A DNA stretch of 64,000 nucleotides from Beijerinckia sp. 28-YEA-48 (GTDB lineage Bacteria; Pseudomonadota; Alphaproteobacteria; Rhizobiales; Beijerinckiaceae), in NCBI RefSeq assembly GCF_900104955.1, contig NZ_FNSI01000001.1, positions 4,002,001 to 4,066,000 of the forward strand. The letters run 5' to 3'. The notes under the pieces were generated by a model. That model had not been told where the DNA came from. It saw nothing but the letters and a program-made list of their open reading frames with translations, and searched no databases. This document shows positions 9,374-15,682 of this stretch, in pieces. The position numbers were made by a program, and so were the translations under genes. Positions within the stretch are counted from its first letter, which is position 1. Every line of letters starts with the position of its first letter.

Positions 9374-9580
9374 TTACTGCAGTAGCTCAATCCGCCCCGA
9401 TGCATCCATGAACGGCGGGATATCTGTTCGATGGGGGCCGCAAACCGAAACCTTTTGGGACTCGGTGCGCACCGGACCCTGAGGATTGGCCATGAAGCCA
9501 AAAATCAGTGTGTCCGTCAGTGTGAAGATCGATGTAGCAGCGATCCTTTCGAGGGTTATCTGCGCCGTCGTCTTCTTCAT
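9374..9580 (-). CDS. small hypothetical protein
   Basis: 68 residues, MKKTTAQITLERIA at the start and a Pro-rich, polar second half. AGGTCAGGAG precedes the ATG. I do not recognise a family. It lies between the large hairpin at 9640-9684 and the 8743-9075 gene, on the same strand as the rest of the operon. Its coding status is supported only by composition and ribosome site. Confidence 0.45.
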   Translation of the reverse strand: MKKTTAQITLERIAATSIFTLTDTLIFGFMANPQGPVRTESQKVSVCGPHRTDIPPFMDASGRIELLQ

Positions 9581-9639
9581 CTCCTGACCTTAAGGGGGCC
9601 TTTATGGCTCCCTTTTGCTTTCCAGGGATTGTTTTGGTC

Positions 9640-9684
9640 GACACGGGCAGCAAGGGGCTGGGGGGCTGATTTGCTGCCCGTGTC
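9640..9684. other. large perfect inverted repeat (14-bp arms, 17-nt loop)
   Basis: GACACGGGCAGCAA at 9640-9653 is exactly inverted at 9671-9684. It falls in the gap between two leftward genes (9724-10017 and 9374-9580). No T-run follows on either strand, so it is not a standard intrinsic terminator; mRNA processing, attenuation or a protein-binding palindrome are alternatives. Confidence 0.6.
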
Positions 9685-9723
9685 TATCACCAGTGTCGGG
9701 AACCACTCGGCAAAGGTGAATGC

Positions 9724-10017
9724 CTATTCGGATCGATGCACAAGCTCATGGACAAGAGCGGCAAGTCGCATGGCCTCCTGCATCGCTGGGGCCAGGGTTT
9801 TCACCAGGGCCAAGAGTTCTGTCCGATTGCCGGTCTCAATGGGCCGGCCGCCGATGGTGATTTCACCATCACCGCCACCATGAGCTTTTCCGAAAGCGAG
9901 CGTCATGGCTGCATGGACCTCAGCCGCAACTTTTTCGGCGTCGACGCCAGCCGGCACGGCAAGTGCTCGTCGGATCACGGCGGCGCCGGCAGCCAACATG
10001 GGGGAGGACGCGCTCAC
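9724..10017 (-). CDS. small element protein of unknown function
   Basis: 97 residues, rich in Ala and predicted helical (AGAAVIRRALAVPAGVDAEK, then TELLALVKTLAPAMQEAM). The start codon overlaps the stop of the upstream gene as ATGA at 10014-10017, which marks translational coupling. No family recognised. Part of the XRE-controlled leftward operon. Confidence 0.55.
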   Translation of the reverse strand: MSASSPMLAAGAAVIRRALAVPAGVDAEKVAAEVHAAMTLAFGKAHGGGDGEITIGGRPIETGNRTELLALVKTLAPAMQEAMRLAALVHELVHRSE

Positions 10018-10244
10018 CTCAACGTCCTCGCGTTCGCGGGATTAGGCCATCTTTGCCGCACCAATTCCCCAAGGGCATGGCTCATAGAGCCAAGCGCATA
10101 GCCATATTCGTAATCGGTGACGGGCTCATTGCCGTAAACGACGCGATGCGCCAGCTTCATGAAGTCTGCTATCGCTTTGTCGGCAATCGGCTGCTGTTCG
10201 GTGAAGGAAGGTGCGGGCTCAACCGCTGGTGACTGATTAGCCAT
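10014..10244 (-). CDS. small element protein of unknown function
   Basis: 76 residues from the ATG at 10244; a longer start at 10262 is possible. The centre reads ADKAIADFMKLAHRVVYG and the end ALGELVRQRW. It overlaps both neighbours by a few bases (10237-10244 and 10014-10017), so it is embedded in the same operon. No family recognised. Confidence 0.55.
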   Translation of the reverse strand: MANQSPAVEPAPSFTEQQPIADKAIADFMKLAHRVVYGNEPVTDYEYGYALGSMSHALGELVRQRWPNPANARTLR

Positions 10245-10545
10245 AGTCGTTCCTTGATGCATCGTGGATGAGGGCGAAGGGGAATGACATTTCGCGCCTG
10301 TGCGCCGCCTCCAGGAGCCGCTGATAATCGGGAGCGGTCAGGCCTTCACCTGCGATCCTGAATTGGCGACCAGGGAACATTTCTTCGAAGGCGATTTTGA
10401 CGCCCTTCAAGTGCATGTTCAGACGCTCTACCGGAGTTTCCACGGCGAGGACAGGCACGGCCATAGTGGCCCCGGCGGCAGTGAGGCCAAACGCGCGCAC
10501 AAGGAAATTGCGGCGCGGCACGATGAGGGACAGCGGCTTATCCAT
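10237..10545 (-). CDS. small protein with Tat-like signal
   Basis: 102 residues from the ATG at 10545. The N-terminus PRRNFLVRAFGLTAAGATM has a twin-arginine motif and a hydrophobic core ending near VLAVE, so export through Tat is possible, unusual for a tiny island gene. The rest is polar (HLKGVKIAFEEMFPGRQFRI). An Arg-Arg-Asn-Phe-Leu motif can also be a simple signal anchor. It overlaps its neighbours at 10237-10244 and 10538-10545 and belongs to the leftward operon. Confidence 0.55.
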   Translation of the reverse strand: MDKPLSLIVPRRNFLVRAFGLTAAGATMAVPVLAVETPVERLNMHLKGVKIAFEEMFPGRQFRIAGEGLTAPDYQRLLEAAHRREMSFPFALIHDASRNDYG

Positions 10546-10783
10546 TTTCTCTCTCCCAAAGGAATGCCCGCATTGCTTCGGTATAGGGCCATAGGTCTTC
10601 GGCAATGACGCGATTGATGGTGACGAGACCGCCCATATCGGTGAACACGTAAGTTAGCGGGTCCGCATGCCATGAATATTTGCAGCCGCAGCGCTCGTAG
10701 TAGCGAACATCGCGAGCCACTTCCTTAAGATCGGCCTCTGTGAAAGCGACGTAAGACGCAGGGATGGATCGCGCGGCGCTCAT
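10538..10783 (-). CDS. small element protein of unknown function
   Basis: 81 residues from the ATG at 10783, chosen because it makes an ATGA overlap with the upstream gene (10780-10783). Contains YYERCGCKYSWHADPLTYVF with two closely spaced cysteines and a final acidic/aromatic helix (EDLWPYTEAMRAFLWERENG). No family recognised. Confidence 0.55.
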   Translation of the reverse strand: MSAARSIPASYVAFTEADLKEVARDVRYYERCGCKYSWHADPLTYVFTDMGGLVTINRVIAEDLWPYTEAMRAFLWERENG

Positions 10784-11217
10784 GTCGCGGCCTTTCCTTG
10801 GGGGTTGGCGAGAAAGTCCCAATCCGCCAGGTCAAGGATGAGGGAGGCAAGGAAAGCATCGCCGTCATCGCGCCTATCGATACTTTCGCGCAGGTGGCGC
10901 ACTGCGTCCTCTTTGTCGCCATCATAGCGAAGGGCCTCGACCGTCCCTTTTATCCGCAGGCCCTCAAGTGTTTGCGTCGGGACGGCCGCAACTTGAAATT
11001 CAAGGCGAGCGCACGCGCTGTTCGCTTTTCCGAGCGCAAGTTCCATCATTTCCATGCGCGGATCGCCGCTAGGAACCTCCTTCATGGCGAGCATTGCTTG
11101 ATGAAAGTCGATGTAGGATTCTTGCCACTGCGCATATAGGCGTTGCAACTTTGCGTCATGGTCGACGTTGGCGTGCGATGGACGAGCGACAGCTATTGCC
11201 GCAACAGCGTTCGGCAT
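10780..11217 (-). CDS. element protein, first gene of a duplicated gene pair
   Basis: 145 residues, starting MPNAVAAIAVARPS; mostly helical with YAQWQESYIDFHQAMLAMKE and RLEFQVAAVPTQTLEGL. The first codons and the leader (GGTTC ... TTGATGCAGA) resemble those of the 11684-12073 gene, and each of the two is preceded in the operon by a CQGCG-ending small gene, so a two-gene unit seems to have been copied. Function unknown. Confidence 0.6.
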   Translation of the reverse strand: MPNAVAAIAVARPSHANVDHDAKLQRLYAQWQESYIDFHQAMLAMKEVPSGDPRMEMMELALGKANSACARLEFQVAAVPTQTLEGLRIKGTVEALRYDGDKEDAVRHLRESIDRRDDGDAFLASLILDLADWDFLANPQGKAAT

Positions 11218-11245
11218 TGTGGTTCCCCGTATTGATGCAGATTGG

Positions 11246-11491
11246 CTAGTGAAGGACGCGGGATGGCGCCGGCCTGATCAAACCGCACCCCTGACAGTCA
11301 CCACATAGCGACGAGCGAGCGGGAGCGTGTTCGCCAGCCAGCGTTTCAAGCCGGTGAAGCGCGCGAGCCCTTGCGGGTCGCCAGGAAGCGGGATCATCAG
11401 CCCGCCAAGCCCGCAAGCCGCAGATGGCCTTTCGCAGCCAATCCGCCGCGCGCTTCTCAAAGGCGGCCACTGTGTCTGGGGCGCGCTTCAT
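11246..11491 (-). CDS. small element protein with Cys-rich tail (paralogue of 12114-12338)
   Basis: 81 residues. The part FEKRAADWLRKAICGLRAW aligns with FGERAAAWVAEAICDLRQ of the 12114-12338 product, and both end with a short Cys cluster (CGDCQGCG here, CPFNCQGCG there). The clustered cysteines could bind a metal. The ATG overlaps the stop of the 11491-11691 gene by one base. Function unknown. Confidence 0.55.
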   Translation of the reverse strand: MKRAPDTVAAFEKRAADWLRKAICGLRAWRADDPASWRPARARALHRLETLAGEHAPARSSLCGDCQGCGLIRPAPSRVLH

Positions 11492-11691
11492 CAGCTCCGC
11501 TCCCGGTAATAGAGCTCAACGATCTCTGCCGCTCGCTCGTGGAAGATCTCGATGAGCAAGCAGAGCGCTTCTAGGTCGGCCTTATCGCGACTTGTGCTGA
11601 TCTGCATCATCAGATGAGCCATGCGTGGCATATCGCAAACGGCAGCCTCCAGGCAGGACGAGCGCGGCGTCTTTCGGGCTGATTTAGCCAT
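11491..11691 (-). CDS. small element protein of unknown function
   Basis: 66 residues, a basic N-terminus (MAKSARKTPRSS) followed by a helical part with LEALCLLIEIFHERAAEIVE. It overlaps the upstream gene by 8 bases and the downstream one by one, so it is tightly packed in the leftward operon. No family recognised. Confidence 0.55.
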   Translation of the reverse strand: MAKSARKTPRSSCLEAAVCDMPRMAHLMMQISTSRDKADLEALCLLIEIFHERAAEIVELYYRERS

Positions 11692-12073
11692 GCTGACCCC
11701 TCCGCTTGTTCTTCACTTGGTGTGGCAAAAGGGCCTTGAGTGCGCCACCTAGATTTTTGATCAGGAGGACCGCATCTTGATCATCATAATATCCGAGGCC
11801 AGCCTTGGGGCGCGCCTTCAAGGCGTAATCGAGCAATGCGATAGCACCCTCAATCGTTGTAGGCCGCGTCGTCATCGCTTCGGAGAAGGCGCGGCCCTCG
11901 GATGAGGCGATACCGTCAAATCCGGTGTCGTCAGGCGAACAACTCTCCGCACGCGCGTTGATCGCAGCATGGCGGCGGATCGCCTCAAAGGCGGGATCGC
12001 GGGGCGTCTGAAATGGCTGCCGGCGAGTAGATCTAGGCAAGCCAGTAGCGGCTGCCGGAACGGTGTTCGGCAT
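11684..12073 (-). CDS. element protein, second copy of the MPN-starting gene
   Basis: 129 residues from the ATG at 12073, chosen because MPNTVPAAATGLPRS matches the start of the 10780-11217 product (MPNAVAAIAVARPS) and because the leader GGTTC...TTGATGCAGA is shared. The C-terminal half differs: TIEGAIALLDYALKARPKAG and a basic end. Same operon. Function unknown. Confidence 0.55.
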   Translation of the reverse strand: MPNTVPAAATGLPRSTRRQPFQTPRDPAFEAIRRHAAINARAESCSPDDTGFDGIASSEGRAFSEAMTTRPTTIEGAIALLDYALKARPKAGLGYYDDQDAVLLIKNLGGALKALLPHQVKNKRRGQHG

Positions 12074-12113
12074 GGTTCGTACCCTGTCGTTGATGCAGAA
12101 GATGTGGCGTTGT

Positions 12114-12338
12114 CTAATGAACTGTTTGTTGCGCGGACGGCGGCCCGCATCCCTGACAATTAAACGGGCACCTCGACGTTCTGCGGGGCGTGGCATCCAG
12201 CGCCACGGCCTCCAAATCCATCAAGGCGCGCGCGGCGTCCTCGTCTCGGGAACAGGCCGTGCGCTGGCGAAGATCGCAGATTGCTTCCGCAACCCATGCG
12301 GCTGCGCGCTCGCCAAAAGAGTTGAGCCGATCAGACAT
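12114..12338 (-). CDS. small element protein with Cys-rich tail (paralogue of 11246-11491)
   Basis: 74 residues from the ATG at 12338. This start overlaps the stop of the 46-residue membrane protein upstream (ATGTCTGA). FGERAAAWVAEAICDLRQ and the CPFNCQGCG tail match the paralogue. Function unknown; a small metal-binding protein is possible. Confidence 0.55.
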   Translation of the reverse strand: MSDRLNSFGERAAAWVAEAICDLRQRTACSRDEDAARALMDLEAVALDATPRRTSRCPFNCQGCGPPSAQQTVH

Positions 12339-12471
12339 TCCGCCAGCCCCTGTTTTGTTGCCGGGCGCGTCGGCGCTGATGGATAACCGCGCGAGCGACC
12401 TCACACACGCCAAAGACGATGGCGAGGCAAAGCAGGCTGGAAAAAATGTAGAAGCTTTCGAGCGTGGACAT
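12331..12471 (-). CDS. 46-residue single-pass membrane protein
   Basis: Found by reading the minus strand between 12471 and 12331. MSTLESFYIFSSLLCLAIVF starts a hydrophobic segment of about 20 residues (to ~residue 24), followed by a strongly basic tail (HQRRRARQQNR). Its stop overlaps the next start, which supports real translation in the operon. Size and shape recall small phage membrane proteins such as holin-like or superinfection proteins, but no family can be assigned. Confidence 0.6.
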   Translation of the reverse strand: MSTLESFYIFSSLLCLAIVFGVCEVARAVIHQRRRARQQNRGWRNV

Positions 12472-12586
12472 GCGTTGTCCCTCTCAGCGGACGCGGAGCG
12501 CCGCCGTTGAATGTTTGAAAATCTGAGAAAGGGGGGCCGCTACGCAGCTACAGTTGCTACACTTGCAACGGCCGCCCCGATGGCGA

Positions 12587-12913
12587 TCAGGCCGCGAGGG
12601 CGAGCGCCGGGGAGACCTTCACCCGGATGACGTTCGAAATGCTGGGCACCTCGAACTTGCAGGCCTCGACACCGAGGAACTTGCGCACCGCGTCGGTATC
12701 GAGACGCGCGGAAAGCTGTTCCGTGCAGGTGACCAGGAATTTCGCACCGGCAACGCTGGTCAGCTTGCGGCGCTGGAGTTCGGCCTTGAGCGCGTCGAGC
12801 TCAGCCTTAGCGGCCTTGGCGACGACATCGGCCGCGCCGAGCATATCGGCAAGGGCAGCGTCAGAGACGTTGTGGAAGCGGTTGGGGGAAGTGGTATTGA
12901 TCACGGTAGCCAT
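12587..12913 (-). CDS. first gene of the leftward operon, unknown function
   Basis: 108 residues. Helical with a heptad-like middle (DVVAKAAKAELDALKAELQR), probably a short coiled coil at residues ~30-52, then a mixed region with FLVTCTEQLSARLDT and a C-terminal Val/Ile-rich strand. It starts 160 bp from the divergent XRE regulator gene (13074) and should be the first gene under its control. Similar small proteins occur in rhizobial prophages; no function known to me. Confidence 0.6.
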   Translation of the reverse strand: MATVINTTSPNRFHNVSDAALADMLGAADVVAKAAKAELDALKAELQRRKLTSVAGAKFLVTCTEQLSARLDTDAVRKFLGVEACKFEVPSISNVIRVKVSPALALAA

Positions 12914-12974
12914 TGCGAATGGTTCCTTTCGCTGTGGTCAGGGCCGTCCTGGTGTTACAGCACCTTGGCGGCCC

Positions 12975-12993
12975 ACTAGTTTTTATCACTAGT
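12975..12993. promoter_or_regulatory. candidate operator in the divergent promoter region
   Basis: Two copies of the self-complementary hexamer ACTAGT at 12975-12980 and 12988-12993, 13 bp start to start, lie between the leftward operon (start 12913) and the XRE gene (start 13074). Spacing and position fit a dimeric repressor site. Binding is inferred. Confidence 0.45.
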
Positions 12994-13073
12994 TAACTAT
13001 GGATCAGTCATTGGGTTGCGTCAACAGCAAACTAGGATTAAAACATAGTCTAATGAATTTGAGGCTTATTTTA

Positions 13074-13322
13074 ATGCTGACGACCGGAAACCAACTGAAA
13101 GCAGCCCGCGCTTTGGCCGGGATGGATCAATCGACCCTGGCAGAACGCGCCAGCGTCAACATCAACACCATAGGTGCGATGGAAAAGAGGGGTGCCGAGG
13201 TTCTGAAAAGCGGTCTCGATACCATCCGAGCGGTTATGATCGTACTGGAAGCCGAGGGGATTGAATTTCTAAACCACGGGCAGCCAGGCGTGCGACTGAA
13301 GGCCAAGCCGGGCGAACGCTGA
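13074..13322 (+). CDS. XRE-type HTH regulator 1
   Basis: 82 residues from the ATG at 13074. A single helix-turn-helix domain fills most of it: NQLKAARALAGMDQSTLAER, then ASVNINTIGAMEKRG, and the C-terminal GIEFLNHGQPGVRL seen in many short alphaproteobacterial XRE proteins. It faces the leftward operon across a 160-bp region with paired ACTAGT sites and is the likely repressor. A paralogue of the same build lies at 25014-25283. Confidence 0.85.
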   Translation: MLTTGNQLKAARALAGMDQSTLAERASVNINTIGAMEKRGAEVLKSGLDTIRAVMIVLEAEGIEFLNHGQPGVRLKAKPGER

Positions 13323-13405
13323 GAATGTAGCCGTCGCATCATATGCTCCTTCCGGGTTGAGGGGGGGGCAGATGATGGAAGAACGACAAGTAGCCAGCGT
13401 AAGCC

Positions 13406-13468
13406 CGTACACGCGCGTACGTACATGACAGGCGTGTACGCACGACGCGAAATGACCTGATTTCAGGT
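13406..13468. promoter_or_regulatory. two inverted repeats upstream of the Fic locus
   Basis: CGTACACGC (13406-13414) is exactly inverted at 13432-13440, and ACCTGA-TT-TCAGGT forms a second palindrome at 13455-13468. Both lie in the 290-bp gap before the 13613 gene. They are candidate operators for the small gene/Fic pair. Confidence 0.45.
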
Positions 13469-13612
13469 GCGGGTCAAAAAATATTTTCGCATTGAAACTA
13501 AAACGTTAACGAGTCTTTGAGGCGAATGTGGCGAACTTTGTCACATTGACGCGCTATCTTACACTCGGCACAGTGCGCCGAATAAATCAAAAACTACCGT
13601 GTGGGGTTAGTC

Positions 13613-13807
13613 ATGACCGGTCTACAGACAAACGAGGCTCTGTTAAAGAGGCTCAGGGATCCGAAGTCTAAACAGCCTTCGCCCGACGAAATAAAGAAAC
13701 AGCGTGTTTCGTTTATCATGGGATCGCTGTCGAACGATAGCACTGTCACGCGCGCGCGCGTCGGTGAGATAATTGCAGATCAAAACGGTCGCAAAGCCGC
13801 GAAGTGA
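13613..13807 (+). CDS. small protein coupled to Fic, candidate antitoxin
   Basis: 64 residues from the ATG at 13613 (a GTG at 13601 is an alternative). Basic N-terminal half, then QRVSFIMGSLSNDSTVTRA and a short helix. Its TGA overlaps the GTG of the Fic gene (13804-13807), so the two are translationally coupled, as in toxin-antitoxin pairs. However, the class I Fic antitoxin motif [S/T]xxxE[G/N] is absent, so an antitoxin role rests on context alone. Confidence 0.6.
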   Translation: MTGLQTNEALLKRLRDPKSKQPSPDEIKKQRVSFIMGSLSNDSTVTRARVGEIIADQNGRKAAK

Positions 13808-14475
13808 TCATCTTCGAGCTCACAAACACCGAAAAGCACCCGGTGTATGAAGCGCTCGAAGTAGCGAACGGCAATAGACATTACGATTTTCTTCAATCGA
13901 TCGTGGGGGCGGTCCTAGCCATGGACCGCCAATTTCTTTCCCAGCATGTGATTAAGGCGCTTAATTTTCACGCCATAACCTGTTTGCACACGAACCCGGG
14001 CGAGTACCGACCCTGCGAAGTTCGGGTCAACAACCATACCCCGCCTCAGCATCATCGGGTTCAAGCCCTGATGGACGATCTAGTAAACATGGTGAACCGG
14101 GGGTGGGAAACAACTGACCCCGTCGTGTTGGCAACTTTCGTCCTCTGGCGGCTCAATTGGATCCACCCTTTTGTAAACGGTAACGGTCGAACCGCTAGGG
14201 CTGCCGCCTATTTCATCCTGTGCGTGAAGTCTGGCGGCTGGCTGCGAGGTGAGAAAATTCTGCCAGAGCTTTTGCGGGGCGATAGAGATCGTTACGTTGA
14301 GGCACTGGCGGCGGCGGACGCGTCGCTCGCGACCAACCTCGATTTATCTCAATTGCATGCCTTAGTTTCAGAGCTGCTTGAAGCTCAGCTGGCTTCAAGC
14401 CCTGAGCCGTCGACTGACGCGCCGGGCGATGGTGGCGGCGCCGGCCCAGTCATCGAGGGGCCGGCGGCCGGCTAG
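13804..14475 (+). CDS. Fic-domain protein (putative AMP transferase)
   Basis: 223 residues starting at GTG 13804. The complete active-site motif HPFVNGNGRTAR is present at about residue 121, with the catalytic His and the phosphate-binding GNGR. Fic enzymes usually transfer AMP from ATP to a target protein and act as toxins or effectors. No inhibitory [S/T]xxxE[G/N] motif is seen at either end, so control must come from elsewhere. The C-terminal ~30 residues are a low-complexity Gly/Pro/Ala tail. The protein lies in an element among phage-type genes, so a toxin or anti-phage role is plausible. Confidence 0.88.
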   Translation: MIIFELTNTEKHPVYEALEVANGNRHYDFLQSIVGAVLAMDRQFLSQHVIKALNFHAITCLHTNPGEYRPCEVRVNNHTPPQHHRVQALMDDLVNMVNRGWETTDPVVLATFVLWRLNWIHPFVNGNGRTARAAAYFILCVKSGGWLRGEKILPELLRGDRDRYVEALAAADASLATNLDLSQLHALVSELLEAQLASSPEPSTDAPGDGGGAGPVIEGPAAG

Positions 14476-14508
14476 TTATGCAGGGCACCGGCGGCCGAGA
14501 TCGGCATT

Positions 14509-14602
14509 GAAATGAGAGGCCCCAGGTAACTGACAAAACTGACAGAAGGGTGCGCCGGCTCCAGATAAGAGGGCTACACCCACTGACAAAACTGACAGAA
14601 GG
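14509..14602 (+). repeat. CTGAC-type repeats (iteron-like) in a 485-bp gene-free stretch
   Basis: The 20-mer ACTGACAAAACTGACAGAAG occurs at 14529 and 14582, 53 bp apart. The first copy with its left flank (from GAAATGAGAGG at 14509 to 14550) is nearly the same as 32425-32466 with identical internal spacing, and related copies lie at 32283-32306, 32338-32360 and 32479-32500. No other feature is visible in 14476-14960. Repeats with a CTGAC half-step of 9 bp resemble iterons; an origin or regulator site is inferred. Confidence 0.6.
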
Positions 14603-14960
14603 TGTCTGCACAAATTTGTGCAAGGGGTACGATCACCACCTCAAATCATTGATGCGACTCTGCAATTAGAGCTGACTGGTTAGCGCGGTCACCACGTCCT
14701 CGCCGCGCCAGAATTGAATTCCTACTCTCTGTGCCATTTGCCAAAATAGCCAAAATTGCCGTTATGCCGAAACGCCTCCCGCACGGGGCGCAATTTTCTC
14801 TCAATTGGCGTTAGCGCGGCGGGGGCTTATACGACGCAATTGGTCTAGCGACGCATAATTTTAGAGCCTCATACGAAAAACTGAATTTACTTCGTGCCCT
14901 TGCCATTGCAAAGCGAGTGAGCGGCTAGCGTTCCAATCCAATGCGCGATCCGAGGCCCTT

Positions 14961-15404
14961 ATGCAGCCATATCTTGTCCGTTTCGCTGATGAATACGAAC
15001 GTGAGCGGCAACTGGTAGGAATCTTTGTTGCGGCCTCGGTTTCCCAACTGGCCGAAATGGTCGATGAATGCTGCGATATCGATCTTTGCGAATATGCCGA
15101 GCTAGGGCCGGGTGGAATTATCTGGGAAGGCCCGGCGCCTGCGGTTCCAGTGACCCTGCCTGCCGCCAATGACGAAGATCCGCCGGATGTTCTTCCTGAC
15201 GCAAGCTTCACAGATCGATGGTGGTCTTCAGTCTATTCTGCTGACGATCTTTGCTTTGAAAACCTTTCCGAAGCCCTCCAGGAAGAACTGGCGATAGCAG
15301 AAACGAAGGCGGCAAGGGGGCGGCCGAACAAAGCTAAGCCGATCGGTGCGTCGATCAGGCCAGGAGGCGGTCGACCCAAGCGGCCCGGAGGGCGGAAACG
15401 TTAA
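14961..15404 (+). CDS. hypothetical acidic protein with basic Gly/Pro/Arg tail
   Basis: 147 residues. The first half is acidic with VSQLAEMVDECCDIDLCEYA; the last 35 residues are basic and Gly/Pro/Arg-rich (KPIGASIRPGGGRPKRPGGR), a form suited to nucleic-acid binding. No family recognised. It stands alone between the repeat region and the convergent large recombinase-like gene. Confidence 0.6.
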   Translation: MQPYLVRFADEYERERQLVGIFVAASVSQLAEMVDECCDIDLCEYAELGPGGIIWEGPAPAVPVTLPAANDEDPPDVLPDASFTDRWWSSVYSADDLCFENLSEALQEELAIAETKAARGRPNKAKPIGASIRPGGGRPKRPGGRKR

Positions 15405-15592
15405 GGGGGCGGCCTCATTCATCCCGGAAAACGGCGGAGGGCGCTGAGCGCAGTTTTGCGCTCACCCGGGTGGGGGGCTGGCCCTGGTCAGTTGTGCCAA
15501 TAGCGCCGAAAGCATCATCCTATCGTCAAGTCATTGAATTTTAAGCCGCTCGCTATTCACGGTGGGTTCGGGGCCGATTAGCCGAAAATGCC

Positions 15593-15614
15593 AATGGCGC
15601 CATTAGCGGCGCTA
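15593..15614. other. adjoining palindromes downstream of the large recombinase-like gene
   Basis: AATGGCGCCATT (15593-15604) is a perfect palindrome and is followed at once by TAGCGGCGCTA (15604-15614), also symmetrical. They lie 70-90 bp past the stop of the 15683-17989 gene. They may be part of a terminator or recombinase core sites; no T-run is present. Confidence 0.35.
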
Positions 15615-15682
15615 TGGGTCATGCGCTAAGTGTTTCTCGAATTGGGTCTGCGGTTGGGACTCAATGTTCGTAGGAAAGCTCC

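Noticed and set aside
9076..9501. Extension of the 8743-9075 gene to an upstream start at 9501
   Set aside because: The added residues have no protein-like composition and overlap a separate small frame; MALSNADRQRRYRERL is a usual start for this type.
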